Shown one piece after another: positions 37,862-46,610 of a DNA stretch of 64,000 nt. Position 1 is the stretch's first letter. Every line of letters starts with the position of its first letter. Source of the stretch: Photobacterium proteolyticum. Lineage in GTDB: Bacteria; Pseudomonadota; Gammaproteobacteria; Enterobacterales; Vibrionaceae. The position numbers were made by a program, and so were the translations under genes. Where the stretch lies: positions 1,009 through 65,008 of the forward strand of contig NZ_MJIL01000085.1 of the NCBI RefSeq assembly GCF_001939735.1, given 5' to 3'. Under the pieces are notes generated by a model. The model did no database searches. It saw only the letters and a program-made list of their open reading frames with translations, and had not been told where the DNA came from.

Positions 37862-39649
37862 TCATTTCTCGATGTCAGAGGTATCGAACTGAAGCTCACA
37901 TAAGCGCTGATACAACGTAGATTCTTCAAGTAATTGCCCATGAGTCCCTTGGGCAACGATACGCCCTTGATCCAGGAGCACGATAACATCAGCATGAATG
38001 ACGGTCGAAAGACGATGGGCAATAATCAGCGTTGTCCTATTCTCCATCAGCTCATTCAAGGCAGCCTGAACATGAAACTCACTCTCCGCATCCAAGGCAC
38101 TTGTCGCTTCGTCCAGCAGCAAAATATCCGGGTCTTTCAAAATAGCCCGGGCGAGGGCTATACGTTGTTTCTGTCCACCTGATAGACGCACTCCCTGCTC
38201 ACCGAGATAGCTTTTGTATCCCTCAGGCAAATCAAGAATAAAGTCATGAGCGTGGGCACGCTTGGCAGCCAGCATGACCTCTTCATCCGAGGCATCAGGA
38301 CGGCCATAGCGGATGTTGTGCCATACATCCGCGCTAAACATGATTGGCTGCTGCGGCACCATGCCCATCTGCTGACGGAGTGTCTGGGGTTCAAGCTTGT
38401 GGATCGACGCCCCTTTAAGCCGGATCTCACCTGAAGACGGGTCATAAAAGCGTTGCAGTAGCTCAAACAACGTCGTTTTTCCGGCTCCCGAAGGACCAAC
38501 CAATGCAACCACCTGCCCTTTTCTAATCGACAGGTTTATTTTGGATAAAGCCGCACTGTTCAGGCGCGACGGATAGCTGAAGTTTACCGCATCAAAGGCA
38601 ATCACAGTCTCTGCCGACGAGTCGACTTTCACCACTTGTTGTGGTGCCTTTATGGCACTTTCAACTGCCAGCAACTCAAATAATCGCTCGGCCGATCCCG
38701 AGGCCCGTTGTAATTCACCATAAACTTCAGAGATTGTTGCTACAGACATGGCAACCATCACGGCATAAAAGACAAAAGCAGCCAGTTCGCCCTCGCTAAT
38801 CCTTCCGGCCAGTACATCCATACCGCCCACCCACAGCATGATACTGATAGCGCCAAACACCAGAAATATCACCGCAGCAATAAGCACTGCACGTTGCTGT
38901 ACTCGTTGCCGCGCAACTAAAAAGGCATTTTCAACCTCGGCACCAAACGCTTTCTTTTCCTGGCTTTCCCGGGTGTAGCTCTGAACCACTTTGATATTCT
39001 GAATGATCTCCCCGGCGTAGGTACCGACATCAGCAATGCTGTCCTGACTTTCTCTTGCCAGGCGGCGAACCTTGCGACCGTAATAGAGCATAGGCAAAAG
39101 CACCACAGGTACACAACCTACTACCATCATAGTCAGTTTCAGGTTGGTGAGTACCAACATCAGCAAGCCGCCCACCAGCATCAGTAAACTACGCAGCGCC
39201 ATCGAAAAAGACGAACCGATAATCGACTGCAACAACGTGGTGTCAGTCGTCAAGCGAGACATAATCTCGCCGCTGCGGTTCTCTTCAAAATAACTTGGAT
39301 GTAAATGAAGCAAGCGATCAAAAACAGCCTTGCGAATATCGGCGCAAACTCGCTCTCCCAGCCAGGACATCAGATAAAAGCGGGTAAAAGTACCAACGGC
39401 CAAAATGCTGATCATTACCACCATCACACCTATTGCGTGACTGAGTTGTTCTTCAGAACCCGCCATAAAACCATTATCAATAATCATCTTTACCCCCTGC
39501 CCTATCGACAGGCTGATAACGGCAGTGACCAACAAGGCCAGCAGCGCAGCGGCTACCATGGTTTTATAAGGCTTCACGAACCTGAGTATTGGCAGCAGTG
39601 GATTCAGTGCTTTTATTTGTTGAGTGCTATCGCTCTTGTCGTGGGGCAT
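37862..39649 (-). CDS. MsbA-like ABC exporter, fused permease and ATPase
   Basis: 595-residue half-transporter: six membrane helices in residues about 25-325, then an ATPase domain with Walker A LVGPSGAGKTTLFELLQ near 385, signature RLSGGQKQRIALARAIL near 490, Walker B DILLLDEATSALD and H-loop IIAHRLST. It works as a homodimer or heterodimer. The substrate is not predictable; MsbA-type lipid flippases and multidrug exporters share this layout. The C-terminal codons contain a short direct duplication (TTTCTCGATGTCA twice near 37853-37877 on the plus strand) that sets the current stop. Convergent with the P450 gene. Confidence 0.93.
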   Translation of the reverse strand: MPHDKSDSTQQIKALNPLLPILRFVKPYKTMVAAALLALLVTAVISLSIGQGVKMIIDNGFMAGSEEQLSHAIGVMVVMISILAVGTFTRFYLMSWLGERVCADIRKAVFDRLLHLHPSYFEENRSGEIMSRLTTDTTLLQSIIGSSFSMALRSLLMLVGGLLMLVLTNLKLTMMVVGCVPVVLLPMLYYGRKVRRLARESQDSIADVGTYAGEIIQNIKVVQSYTRESQEKKAFGAEVENAFLVARQRVQQRAVLIAAVIFLVFGAISIMLWVGGMDVLAGRISEGELAAFVFYAVMVAMSVATISEVYGELQRASGSAERLFELLAVESAIKAPQQVVKVDSSAETVIAFDAVNFSYPSRLNSAALSKINLSIRKGQVVALVGPSGAGKTTLFELLQRFYDPSSGEIRLKGASIHKLEPQTLRQQMGMVPQQPIMFSADVWHNIRYGRPDASDEEVMLAAKRAHAHDFILDLPEGYKSYLGEQGVRLSGGQKQRIALARAILKDPDILLLDEATSALDAESEFHVQAALNELMENRTTLIIAHRLSTVIHADVIVLLDQGRIVAQGTHGQLLEESTLYQRLCELQFDTSDIEK

Positions 39650-39781
39650 AACTTACCGAGATAATGGGTGTCAGGGGTAAGGATAATACGTCGGAACAGA
39701 TAGATTAGAAAAGAACTGTTTCATCAATATAATAGGCGTGGAGCAAAGCAGCTTCCGTGCTGCTGGCGACAAACTGAGGGG

Positions 39782-40240
39782 TTAACTATCAAATGGCTTT
39801 ACATCACCCGGCTTTCTGAGCATTTTATCCACTTCATCAAGGTGAAGTTCTTCCTGGGCTATCATTTCCCTTGCGTATTCTTCCAATAACACCGACTTTT
39901 CTTCCGCCAAATGCAACAGCTTATAATAAAGAGCCAAAGCCGCTTTCTCGTGCTCCAGGCTCTCCCGGAGAATATCGCCAATATCGTGCTTTCGGGTTTC
40001 CAGCAAAGGGCCAACCTTCAACGATGGATGTCCACCGAGCAAGGTTACCATTTCGCCAGCTTTATGGGCGTGGACAAGGCCTTCACTGGCATTACTTTTC
40101 AGCCAGGAGACAATCGGAATCCGGTTATAACCAAATACCATTAAAGAATAATGAGTGTAGCGAACCACACCGGCCAACTCTACTTCCATGATATTATTCA
40201 ACAAATCTATTACTTGTTGTTTTTCACTGTCATTCATCAT
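39782..40240 (-). CDS. Bacterioferritin/ferritin-like diiron protein
   Basis: 152 residues forming a four-helix bundle. Predicted iron ligands are in NIMEVELAGVVRYTHYSLM (Glu on helix 1), NASEGLVHAHKAGEMV (Glu with His three later), LEHEKAALALYYKLL and MIAQEELHLDEVDKML (Glu with His). This is the Bfr-like ferroxidase arrangement. The length fits bacterioferritin. It probably stores iron or protects DNA. GTAAGGATTC precedes the start codon ATG 40240. Transcribed alone. Confidence 0.88.
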   Translation of the reverse strand: MMNDSEKQQVIDLLNNIMEVELAGVVRYTHYSLMVFGYNRIPIVSWLKSNASEGLVHAHKAGEMVTLLGGHPSLKVGPLLETRKHDIGDILRESLEHEKAALALYYKLLHLAEEKSVLLEEYAREMIAQEELHLDEVDKMLRKPGDVKPFDS

Positions 40241-40379
40241 GAATCCTTACCTATCTACGAGAAGGCAACAGCGTGCGATTCGTAGCTACCGCCTAGAGTG
40301 AAAGTAATCAGTACAATTTTAGTCGAGAAAACGACACCATGTACGATGCCGCCAGGTTCACCATCCTGCTTGGCTTAAG

Positions 40380-41132
40380 CTAATGTATCAGGCACTTATG
40401 TGCCTGACGTTTTATGTTCGGCACTACATGCTGAAACAGAGAGCGCTCATACAAGTTGCCCATCAGCTTACGATGTCGCTTTTCCTCGCTTTCCAATAAC
40501 CGGTAAAACGACTGAAGTTCATAGTTAATATGAACATCACTACCAAAAGTCGCATCTAACTGATACGAACGCCTTATTATCTGGGCGTTGATATTTCTGT
40601 TTTTTGGCAATGCATGATTATAGGTCTCGATAGCATTCACTTGCTTGAGCACCTGTTTGATATCAGGCTTATTTTTCAGGTAGTTGTTCTGGGCAAACCC
40701 ATTGATATGCGGGATTGAGAGATAGCAGTGTCTGTCAGCCAGTACATCAAGATAGTAGAAAATGTCTTTGTTTGTTCTTGTCATTATATAAAGGTGCATA
40801 TTGCTTTCGACCTCCTGCCTATAAAAGGCCTCCAATTCGGCCAACTCTTTAAAATAAACAAGAAGATCAAACCCGTCACCGCATCCAACTTCGATGGCCG
40901 GTACATTGTTAATACCGAGGTCGCAAGCCGCAATGGCTCCTCTGATATCATTGTGATCGGTTATCGCAATAAGGTGTTTCTTTCCCTTGAGCAAATCAAG
41001 AACAAACGGCAGGGTTGTAAAGCGCTCCAATACTGTTGTGCGCAAATGAAAATCGAGATAGATGAATTCATCCCTTGGCTTGAAATTATAAAAGTCTGAA
41101 AAAAAGTCAGACATTTTGTCAAACTCGATCAT
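40380..41132 (-). CDS. PHP-domain protein with an altered metal motif
   Basis: 250 residues of the PHP (polymerase and histidinol phosphatase) fold: YLDFHLRTTV at the start, then LLKGKKHLIAITDHNDIRGA, an EVGCGDGFDLLVYF segment, LSIPHING, IETYNHALPKNRNINA and TFGSDVHIN. PHP enzymes are metallo-phosphoesterases. The first motif normally reads DxHxH; here the second His is replaced by Arg (DFHLRT), so one metal ligand is missing and activity may be changed. GGGGAGG precedes ATG 41132. No genetic partner is evident. Confidence 0.85.
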   Translation of the reverse strand: MIEFDKMSDFFSDFYNFKPRDEFIYLDFHLRTTVLERFTTLPFVLDLLKGKKHLIAITDHNDIRGAIAACDLGINNVPAIEVGCGDGFDLLVYFKELAELEAFYRQEVESNMHLYIMTRTNKDIFYYLDVLADRHCYLSIPHINGFAQNNYLKNKPDIKQVLKQVNAIETYNHALPKNRNINAQIIRRSYQLDATFGSDVHINYELQSFYRLLESEEKRHRKLMGNLYERSLFQHVVPNIKRQAHKCLIH

Positions 41133-41302
41133 AACAACCTCCCCATTAAAGATAGGTGAAATGGCTCGATGTTGATAAGCACCTAGCTGTCATAACGCGC
41201 CTGTCAGCGGAGTTTCGCCAAGATTAAAGCGTAAAGTCAGTAACACCTATCATTGGTTATTATACTTAGCGATACAACAACAATGACAGGTGACCCAATG
41301 CT

Positions 41303-43759
41303 ATGAAAGGTATTTCATCAAAGGCTAACCCGCGCAGCAAGGAGGCGATCCCGACCCAAGCAACAAAACTTACCGCAGCCGAGCTTTTTCACCCATGCGA
41401 TCCAAATCAGTTTGATTTTGATACAACTGATGACATTAACCATAGTAGCCCCCTTCTCGGGCTGGATCGCGCGATAGATGCAATCAGGCTAGGAGTAGGA
41501 GTCCAATCGGCTGGTTTTAATATCTTCTTGATGGGCTCTACCGGACTTGGCAAACATGTCATTGCGCAGCAACTCCTTCTTCAGCATCGAGATCCAGACA
41601 AACCGCTGTTTGACTGGTGTTATGTCAATAATTTCAGAGACGGAAACAAGCCTGTAGCACTTCAGTTACCCGCGGGAATGGGCAAAAAGCTGAAATCTGA
41701 AATACATACACTCATCGAGGCATTAAAAAAAACGGTTCCGACATTATTGCAAAATGAAGACTACGTCCAACATGCAGATCGGTTGCAAAACGAGCTTAAC
41801 GAAAAAGAGATAGCAGCCTTTCAGTCGATAGAGGAAAAGGCCAAGGCACAAAGCTGCATCTTGAAGCGCTCAAAAAACGGCTACCTTATTCACCCAATCA
41901 AAGAAGACAAAGTGCTCAGTAAAGAGGAATTCGACAAGCTACCAGATGAAGAGAAAGTAGTTATAGACAAGTCAATTGAGGAGCTACGCCTCTTGTTGGT
42001 TAACCTCCTAAAACAGGTTCCTCACTGGGATCAGGAAATGAAGGAGAAGAAAAGCAAACTAGAACGTGATTATATGTTAATAACCGTCGACTATCTTATC
42101 GGCCAGTTGCCGGAAGAGTTGTTAGCCATCGACTCCGTTAGCCAGTATATAGAGAACCTGAAAAGGCACGTTCTCGACAACATTCCTCTCTTCAATGGCA
42201 GCCTTGAAACAGAGATCAACGAGTACACAGGTCAAAAACTCAGCTTTAGCCCTTACACCGTTTATGAAGTCAACATCATCGTTGATAACAGTGATACTGA
42301 CGCGTCACCAGTAATTTATGAGGACAATCCAACTTACGCGAACTTAGTTGGCCGAATTGAGCACAAAGGCGAGCTGGGCACTTTTATCACCAACTTCACC
42401 TTAATTAAACCGGGCGCCTTTCACCGAGCCAACGGCGGATTTTTAGTTGTTGATGTTATTCAATTACTCAACAAACCTTTCGTATGGGACGTATTTAAAC
42501 GTACCTTGCTGTCAAACCAGATCAAACTCCAGCCTCTTGAACAGTTTCTTAGCGTCAATAGTATTGCCAGCCTTGAACCCGATAGCATTCCTCTTGATGT
42601 CAAAATTATCCTCATTGGCGATCGAATGATGTACTACATGCTCAAACAATACGACCCCGAATTCAGCCAGCTTTTTAAGGTTCAGGCTGACTGCTCAGAA
42701 GAAATCAATCGCACGGAGGAGTCATGCTTGCTTTTTTCACAGCTTATCGGGCAGTTACAGTCAGACGCAAAAGCACGCCCGCTTGATCGGAGTGCAGTGG
42801 CAAGGCTCATTGAGTTTGCCGCTCGGCAAGCGGAAGACGGCGAAAAGCTCACTCTCCACCGGGGCAATATCAGCGCTATCATACTCGAAGCAGATTTCTT
42901 GGCCAGGCAACATGAGCAGGCCGTTATCACCAGCAATGCGATTCAGCAAGCCATTGATGCAAAACAGTTTAGAAGCGGCTACCTGAAAGAGTGCATCACC
43001 GATAATATCCAGCGTGGTATTAACCAAATCGATACTCAGGGAAGTAAAATCGGCCAGGTCAACGGGCTTTCAGTTATCAGTATTGACGAGAATATGTTCG
43101 GCCGCCCCTGCCGTATTACTGCAGTGGTTCATCTCGGACAAAGTAATGTCGTCAACATTGAGCGCGAAGTCGATATGAGCGGTCCAAGCCACTCAAAAGG
43201 TGTCATGATCCTAACGGCCTATCTGCGCGAGCAATACGAGCAAAAGCAACCCCTTTCCTTCTCGGCCACCCTCACTTTCGAGCAATCTTACGGCATGATA
43301 GATGGCGATAGTGCCTCTGCAGCAGAGCTCTGTGCCTTGCTGTCAGCAATTGCACAGGTCCCGATAAAACAAAACATAGCCGTTACTGGCGCCATTGATC
43401 AACATGGAAATATCGAAGCCATCGGTGGGGTCAACGAGAAGATCGAAGGCTTCTTTGATATTTGCAGTCTTAAAGGACTAACTGGCGAGCAAGGCGTCAT
43501 CATTCCTAGAACAAACCTTGCTCACTTAATGGTTAACGAAAACGTTCGCCAGTCCGTTCAAAACGGCAACTTCCATATCTGGGTTGCAGATCATGTTGAT
43601 CAAGTGATGAATCTCCTCACCGAGGTTGCGATGGGAAAAATAAATACTAAGAGTCAGTACCCCGCCAATAGTATCAATGCCGCAATCATCACCCGTATTA
43701 AACAGATGAATAAAGCGCTTAATAACTCTGGTAGCTCAAAGCCCCCCAAAAGAGGGTAG
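41303..43759 (+). CDS. Lon-like ATP-dependent protease
   Basis: 818 residues of the Lon family branch that lacks the usual N-terminal substrate domain. The AAA part has a GSTGLGKH P-loop near residue 78-85 interrupted by a long helical insert (about 130-310), and the second part resumes with IEHKGELGTFITNFTLIKPG. The C-terminal protease domain has the catalytic dyad S670 (GDSAS) and K713 (NEKIEGF), spaced by 43 residues as in E. coli Lon. Probably cytosolic protein quality control. AGGTGA lies upstream of ATG 41303. Confidence 0.93.
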   Translation: MKGISSKANPRSKEAIPTQATKLTAAELFHPCDPNQFDFDTTDDINHSSPLLGLDRAIDAIRLGVGVQSAGFNIFLMGSTGLGKHVIAQQLLLQHRDPDKPLFDWCYVNNFRDGNKPVALQLPAGMGKKLKSEIHTLIEALKKTVPTLLQNEDYVQHADRLQNELNEKEIAAFQSIEEKAKAQSCILKRSKNGYLIHPIKEDKVLSKEEFDKLPDEEKVVIDKSIEELRLLLVNLLKQVPHWDQEMKEKKSKLERDYMLITVDYLIGQLPEELLAIDSVSQYIENLKRHVLDNIPLFNGSLETEINEYTGQKLSFSPYTVYEVNIIVDNSDTDASPVIYEDNPTYANLVGRIEHKGELGTFITNFTLIKPGAFHRANGGFLVVDVIQLLNKPFVWDVFKRTLLSNQIKLQPLEQFLSVNSIASLEPDSIPLDVKIILIGDRMMYYMLKQYDPEFSQLFKVQADCSEEINRTEESCLLFSQLIGQLQSDAKARPLDRSAVARLIEFAARQAEDGEKLTLHRGNISAIILEADFLARQHEQAVITSNAIQQAIDAKQFRSGYLKECITDNIQRGINQIDTQGSKIGQVNGLSVISIDENMFGRPCRITAVVHLGQSNVVNIEREVDMSGPSHSKGVMILTAYLREQYEQKQPLSFSATLTFEQSYGMIDGDSASAAELCALLSAIAQVPIKQNIAVTGAIDQHGNIEAIGGVNEKIEGFFDICSLKGLTGEQGVIIPRTNLAHLMVNENVRQSVQNGNFHIWVADHVDQVMNLLTEVAMGKINTKSQYPANSINAAIITRIKQMNKALNNSGSSKPPKRG

Positions 43760-43793
43760 CTATAGTTATCTGTGTAAGCCTAGGCTGGCACTA

Positions 43794-44111
43794 TTACTGT
43801 GACAGCTTATAGATGATAACATACAACTGCTCAATGCCCGGATAGATCTCCTGGATAACGTCCTTTAGGACCGGCAGGGACATATTTTCTTGTACTGCAT
43901 GAAAATCGGATAGTTCATCAAATAAGATTGGCTCTACCGACAGGATTTCAAGGCTGCAAAACTCTCTCCCCTCTTCCAGGGTAGACACACGGACAACCGT
44001 TCCCGGCACATAGTTATTTTCCGACTCGTCTCGGATTGTGATTGTCTTTTTGCCAGCTAAGATATCGGTTTCAAAACGTTCAAAGAACGTCATTGTTGTT
44101 GGTATTGTCAT
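43794..44111 (-). CDS. yqfB: N4-acetylcytidine amidohydrolase YqfB (ASCH domain)
   Basis: 105 residues from ATG 44111; a longer in-frame ATG at 44183 extends the N-terminus beyond the 103 residues of E. coli YqfB and is not favoured. The ASCH domain shows MTFFERFETDILAGKKTITI, with the conserved lysine and the RDESE element, and QENMSLPVLKDVIQEIYPG. The enzyme hydrolyses N4-acetylcytidine nucleosides in the cytosol. Convergent with the Lon-like gene. Confidence 0.92.
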   Translation of the reverse strand: MTIPTTMTFFERFETDILAGKKTITIRDESENNYVPGTVVRVSTLEEGREFCSLEILSVEPILFDELSDFHAVQENMSLPVLKDVIQEIYPGIEQLYVIIYKLSQ

Positions 44112-44433
44112 AATTATTTGTCGTATCATCGTTTTAAGGGCGGCCATTGTACCCGAGAGGCCCCCAGATAAAAGTACATCCACTCAGGAATACCTCAGCA
44201 GTCACACAACCATTCAAATCAACTGCCTGAGGATATTAACAAGTCATTAATTAATGCCCATAAGGTATTAATGCTTCCACACATCCTGTTAATTTGTTTT
44301 GTATATAATGCTGTTTCAGCTTTTTTAATACCTTTTCATCGATAACTATTCATTTCCTAAAACACGATGAAGCCACAAAGCCTCAACAAGAACAGCTGAA
44401 TCACAATAACCATATAATATAAAAGGATATTTC

Positions 44434-46527
44434 GTGTTTAAAACAATTCGAACACGTATTGCCATCAGCGCTGGTATTGCTATGGCATTTACACTACTTA
44501 TTGCAATGGGAATGACAACAAGAGCATTTACTAATGTTAACCAGCAGGTAAGTGAAAAGGTTACTGTCCAACTGAGTGATGCAACCAACCTCAATTTGAA
44601 GGCTACAGCTTCTGAGCAGGGAAAAACCATCGCCAACAAGCTATTTCCAGTGCTGGCCAACCTCAACCAAATACGCTCAATTATCGAGTTAAGCGGAGAG
44701 AACGGCTCGGGTGCCAACACCATAGTCAAACAGTTTATTGCAGCCCTGGAAGCCCAGGATCGTGCTGTTTTTGCCGGCTACATGGTGTGGGAGAAAAAAA
44801 CCTGGCCTGCAAGCTCTGAACTGGCAGCATCGGCAGCAATCAACAGCAAAGGCTACCTGGCACCTTTCTTCTCACCTAACAGCAACAACAGTTTTGATCC
44901 TGTTGCGATGGAAAGCTTCAGCAATACAAAACTCAACAGTAACGGCGAACGTACTGACGACTGGCACCTCATGCCTTACGAAACAGGCCAAACCTTTGTA
45001 ATGGAGCCTTACATGTACCCGGTTCGTGGCAAAGAAGAGCTTATCACGACAATTAGCCAGCCAATCAAAGTCGGCGGTCAAATCATCGGCTCGCTGGGCT
45101 TTGACCTTTCACTGGCTGAACTTCAGGGGCAAAGTGAAAACCTTGCTCGTGATTTATTCCAGGGTGAAGGCAACATCATCATCACATCCTGGAAAGGCGC
45201 GGTATTGGCTAACAGTGGTACGCCATCTCAGGTTGGCAAAAAAGTCGCCAGCGAGCTGGCATCACAATGGTCAAATATTCAGACTCTTGCACGTCAGGAA
45301 GGTATAGACCGCATCACCATTGGTGCCGAAGAATATGCCATTACCTCTGTCGATACCTCAGGGGCACCGTGGATCGTGATGGTTTCCGTACCGGGTAGCA
45401 AACTAGTTCAAAGCATTTCAACATTTGAAAGCTGGATTGGGAGCCAAAATGACCATGCTATTCAGAAAGGTGTTTTGGCAGGCTTGATAGCTGCCGCTCT
45501 AGGTATCGCGACTATCGCCTTCATTGCCAACTCGCTTGGAAAAGTGCTGTCAAACCTTGTTGAGCGATTCAAAGATGTCGCTCACGGCGATGGCGATCTG
45601 ACCTACCGGCTGGATGTGAAGGGGCAAGATGAAACCGCTCAGTTGGCCCATTGGTTTAACACCTTTCTCATTCGCCTGCAAGAAACACTCTGCTCGGTAA
45701 AACAAACGGCGGATCAGGTTGGCTGCAACGCACAGGAAGGCAAAGCCAAAGCTGAAGATTCCAAAGAAAAACTGAATGCTCAAGTCAACGAAGTGAACTC
45801 TCTGGCAGCGGCAATTAATCAGATGACGGCATCGGCGCAGGAAGTCGCCGGTTCTGCTGTGCAGGCAGCCGCTGCGGCAAGTCAGGTGCAGTCCAACAGC
45901 CTCAGCGGCATGGGGCAAATGGACAACACAGCAACGGCTGTCAGTGAATTGGCAGGTCGCATCAACGATGCCCAGGAGCAGATTCAAAACCTTGCCCAGT
46001 CAAGTTCAGCAATTCAAGGGTTGCTCACTGAGATCGGTGGTATTGCCGATCAAACAAACTTGCTGGCACTCAACGCCGCGATTGAAGCTGCCCGAGCAGG
46101 AGAGGCAGGCAGAGGCTTTGCCGTTGTTGCCGATGAAGTACGTAACCTGGCGACTAGAACACAAACGTCGACAGAAGAAATTCGCACTATGTTGGGTCGC
46201 CTTGAACAAGATACCCAGTCTATCATGGTATCTATGCAACAAAGCCAGCAACAGGCTGTGGATACCAAAGAGGAAACACAGGCAGCTCAGCATGCCCTTG
46301 CTGAAATCAATGAAGCCATCGAAGTGATCAATGACATGAACAATCAGATTGCCTCAGCCGCTGAAGAGCAAAGTGCTGTTGCAGAAGAGATCAATCGCAA
46401 TGTGGTTGTTATCAACGATACGGCAACAGAGGTCATGGATAGTATGACTTCCTCTCTGCTCACCAGTGAAGCGCTCGACGAAAGTGCAACAGATCTTCAC
46501 AAAGAGCTGGGCAAATTCAAAACCTAA
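44434..46527 (+). CDS. Methyl-accepting chemotaxis protein with dCache sensor
   Basis: 697-residue chemoreceptor starting with GTG 44434 and ribosome site AAAAGGA. Membrane helix 1 about 8-30, a large double-Cache periplasmic domain about 35-325 ([54 protein letters not shown]), helix 2 about 345-367, HAMP about 370-420 ([20 protein letters not shown]) and a signalling domain with the tip [20 protein letters not shown]. dCache receptors of Vibrio sense amino acids or other small molecules; the ligand here cannot be read from the sequence. It is followed by a strong terminator. Confidence 0.95.
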   Translation: MFKTIRTRIAISAGIAMAFTLLIAMGMTTRAFTNVNQQVSEKVTVQLSDATNLNLKATASEQGKTIANKLFPVLANLNQIRSIIELSGENGSGANTIVKQFIAALEAQDRAVFAGYMVWEKKTWPASSELAASAAINSKGYLAPFFSPNSNNSFDPVAMESFSNTKLNSNGERTDDWHLMPYETGQTFVMEPYMYPVRGKEELITTISQPIKVGGQIIGSLGFDLSLAELQGQSENLARDLFQGEGNIIITSWKGAVLANSGTPSQVGKKVASELASQWSNIQTLARQEGIDRITIGAEEYAITSVDTSGAPWIVMVSVPGSKLVQSISTFESWIGSQNDHAIQKGVLAGLIAAALGIATIAFIANSLGKVLSNLVERFKDVAHGDGDLTYRLDVKGQDETAQLAHWFNTFLIRLQETLCSVKQTADQVGCNAQEGKAKAEDSKEKLNAQVNEVNSLAAAINQMTASAQEVAGSAVQAAAAASQVQSNSLSGMGQMDNTATAVSELAGRINDAQEQIQNLAQSSSAIQGLLTEIGGIADQTNLLALNAAIEAARAGEAGRGFAVVADEVRNLATRTQTSTEEIRTMLGRLEQDTQSIMVSMQQSQQQAVDTKEETQAAQHALAEINEAIEVINDMNNQIASAAEEQSAVAEEINRNVVVINDTATEVMDSMTSSLLTSEALDESATDLHKELGKFKT

Positions 46528-46558
46528 GCGATAACACCCTTTCGTTTATCCTATCCAG

Positions 46559-46589
46559 GCGGCCAGCTATTTATAACTGGCCGCTTTTT
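46559..46589. terminator. Terminator after the dCache chemoreceptor
   Basis: GCGGCCAG / CTGGCCGC stem with a ten-base loop, then TTTTT on the plus strand. It separates the convergent chemoreceptor and helicase genes. Confidence 0.9.
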
Positions 46590-46610
46590 CATTTCACCAC
46601 GGTTACCGAT

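Noticed and set aside
37853-37877. Direct repeat TTTCTCGATGTCA twice at the 3' end of the ABC exporter
   Set aside because: Small tandem duplication changing only the last codons; not evidence of a mobile element.
44184-44433. Search for a sigma-28-type promoter ahead of the dCache chemoreceptor
   Set aside because: Only partial matches (TTTTTTAATACC and CATCGATAA) with wrong spacing; not reported.
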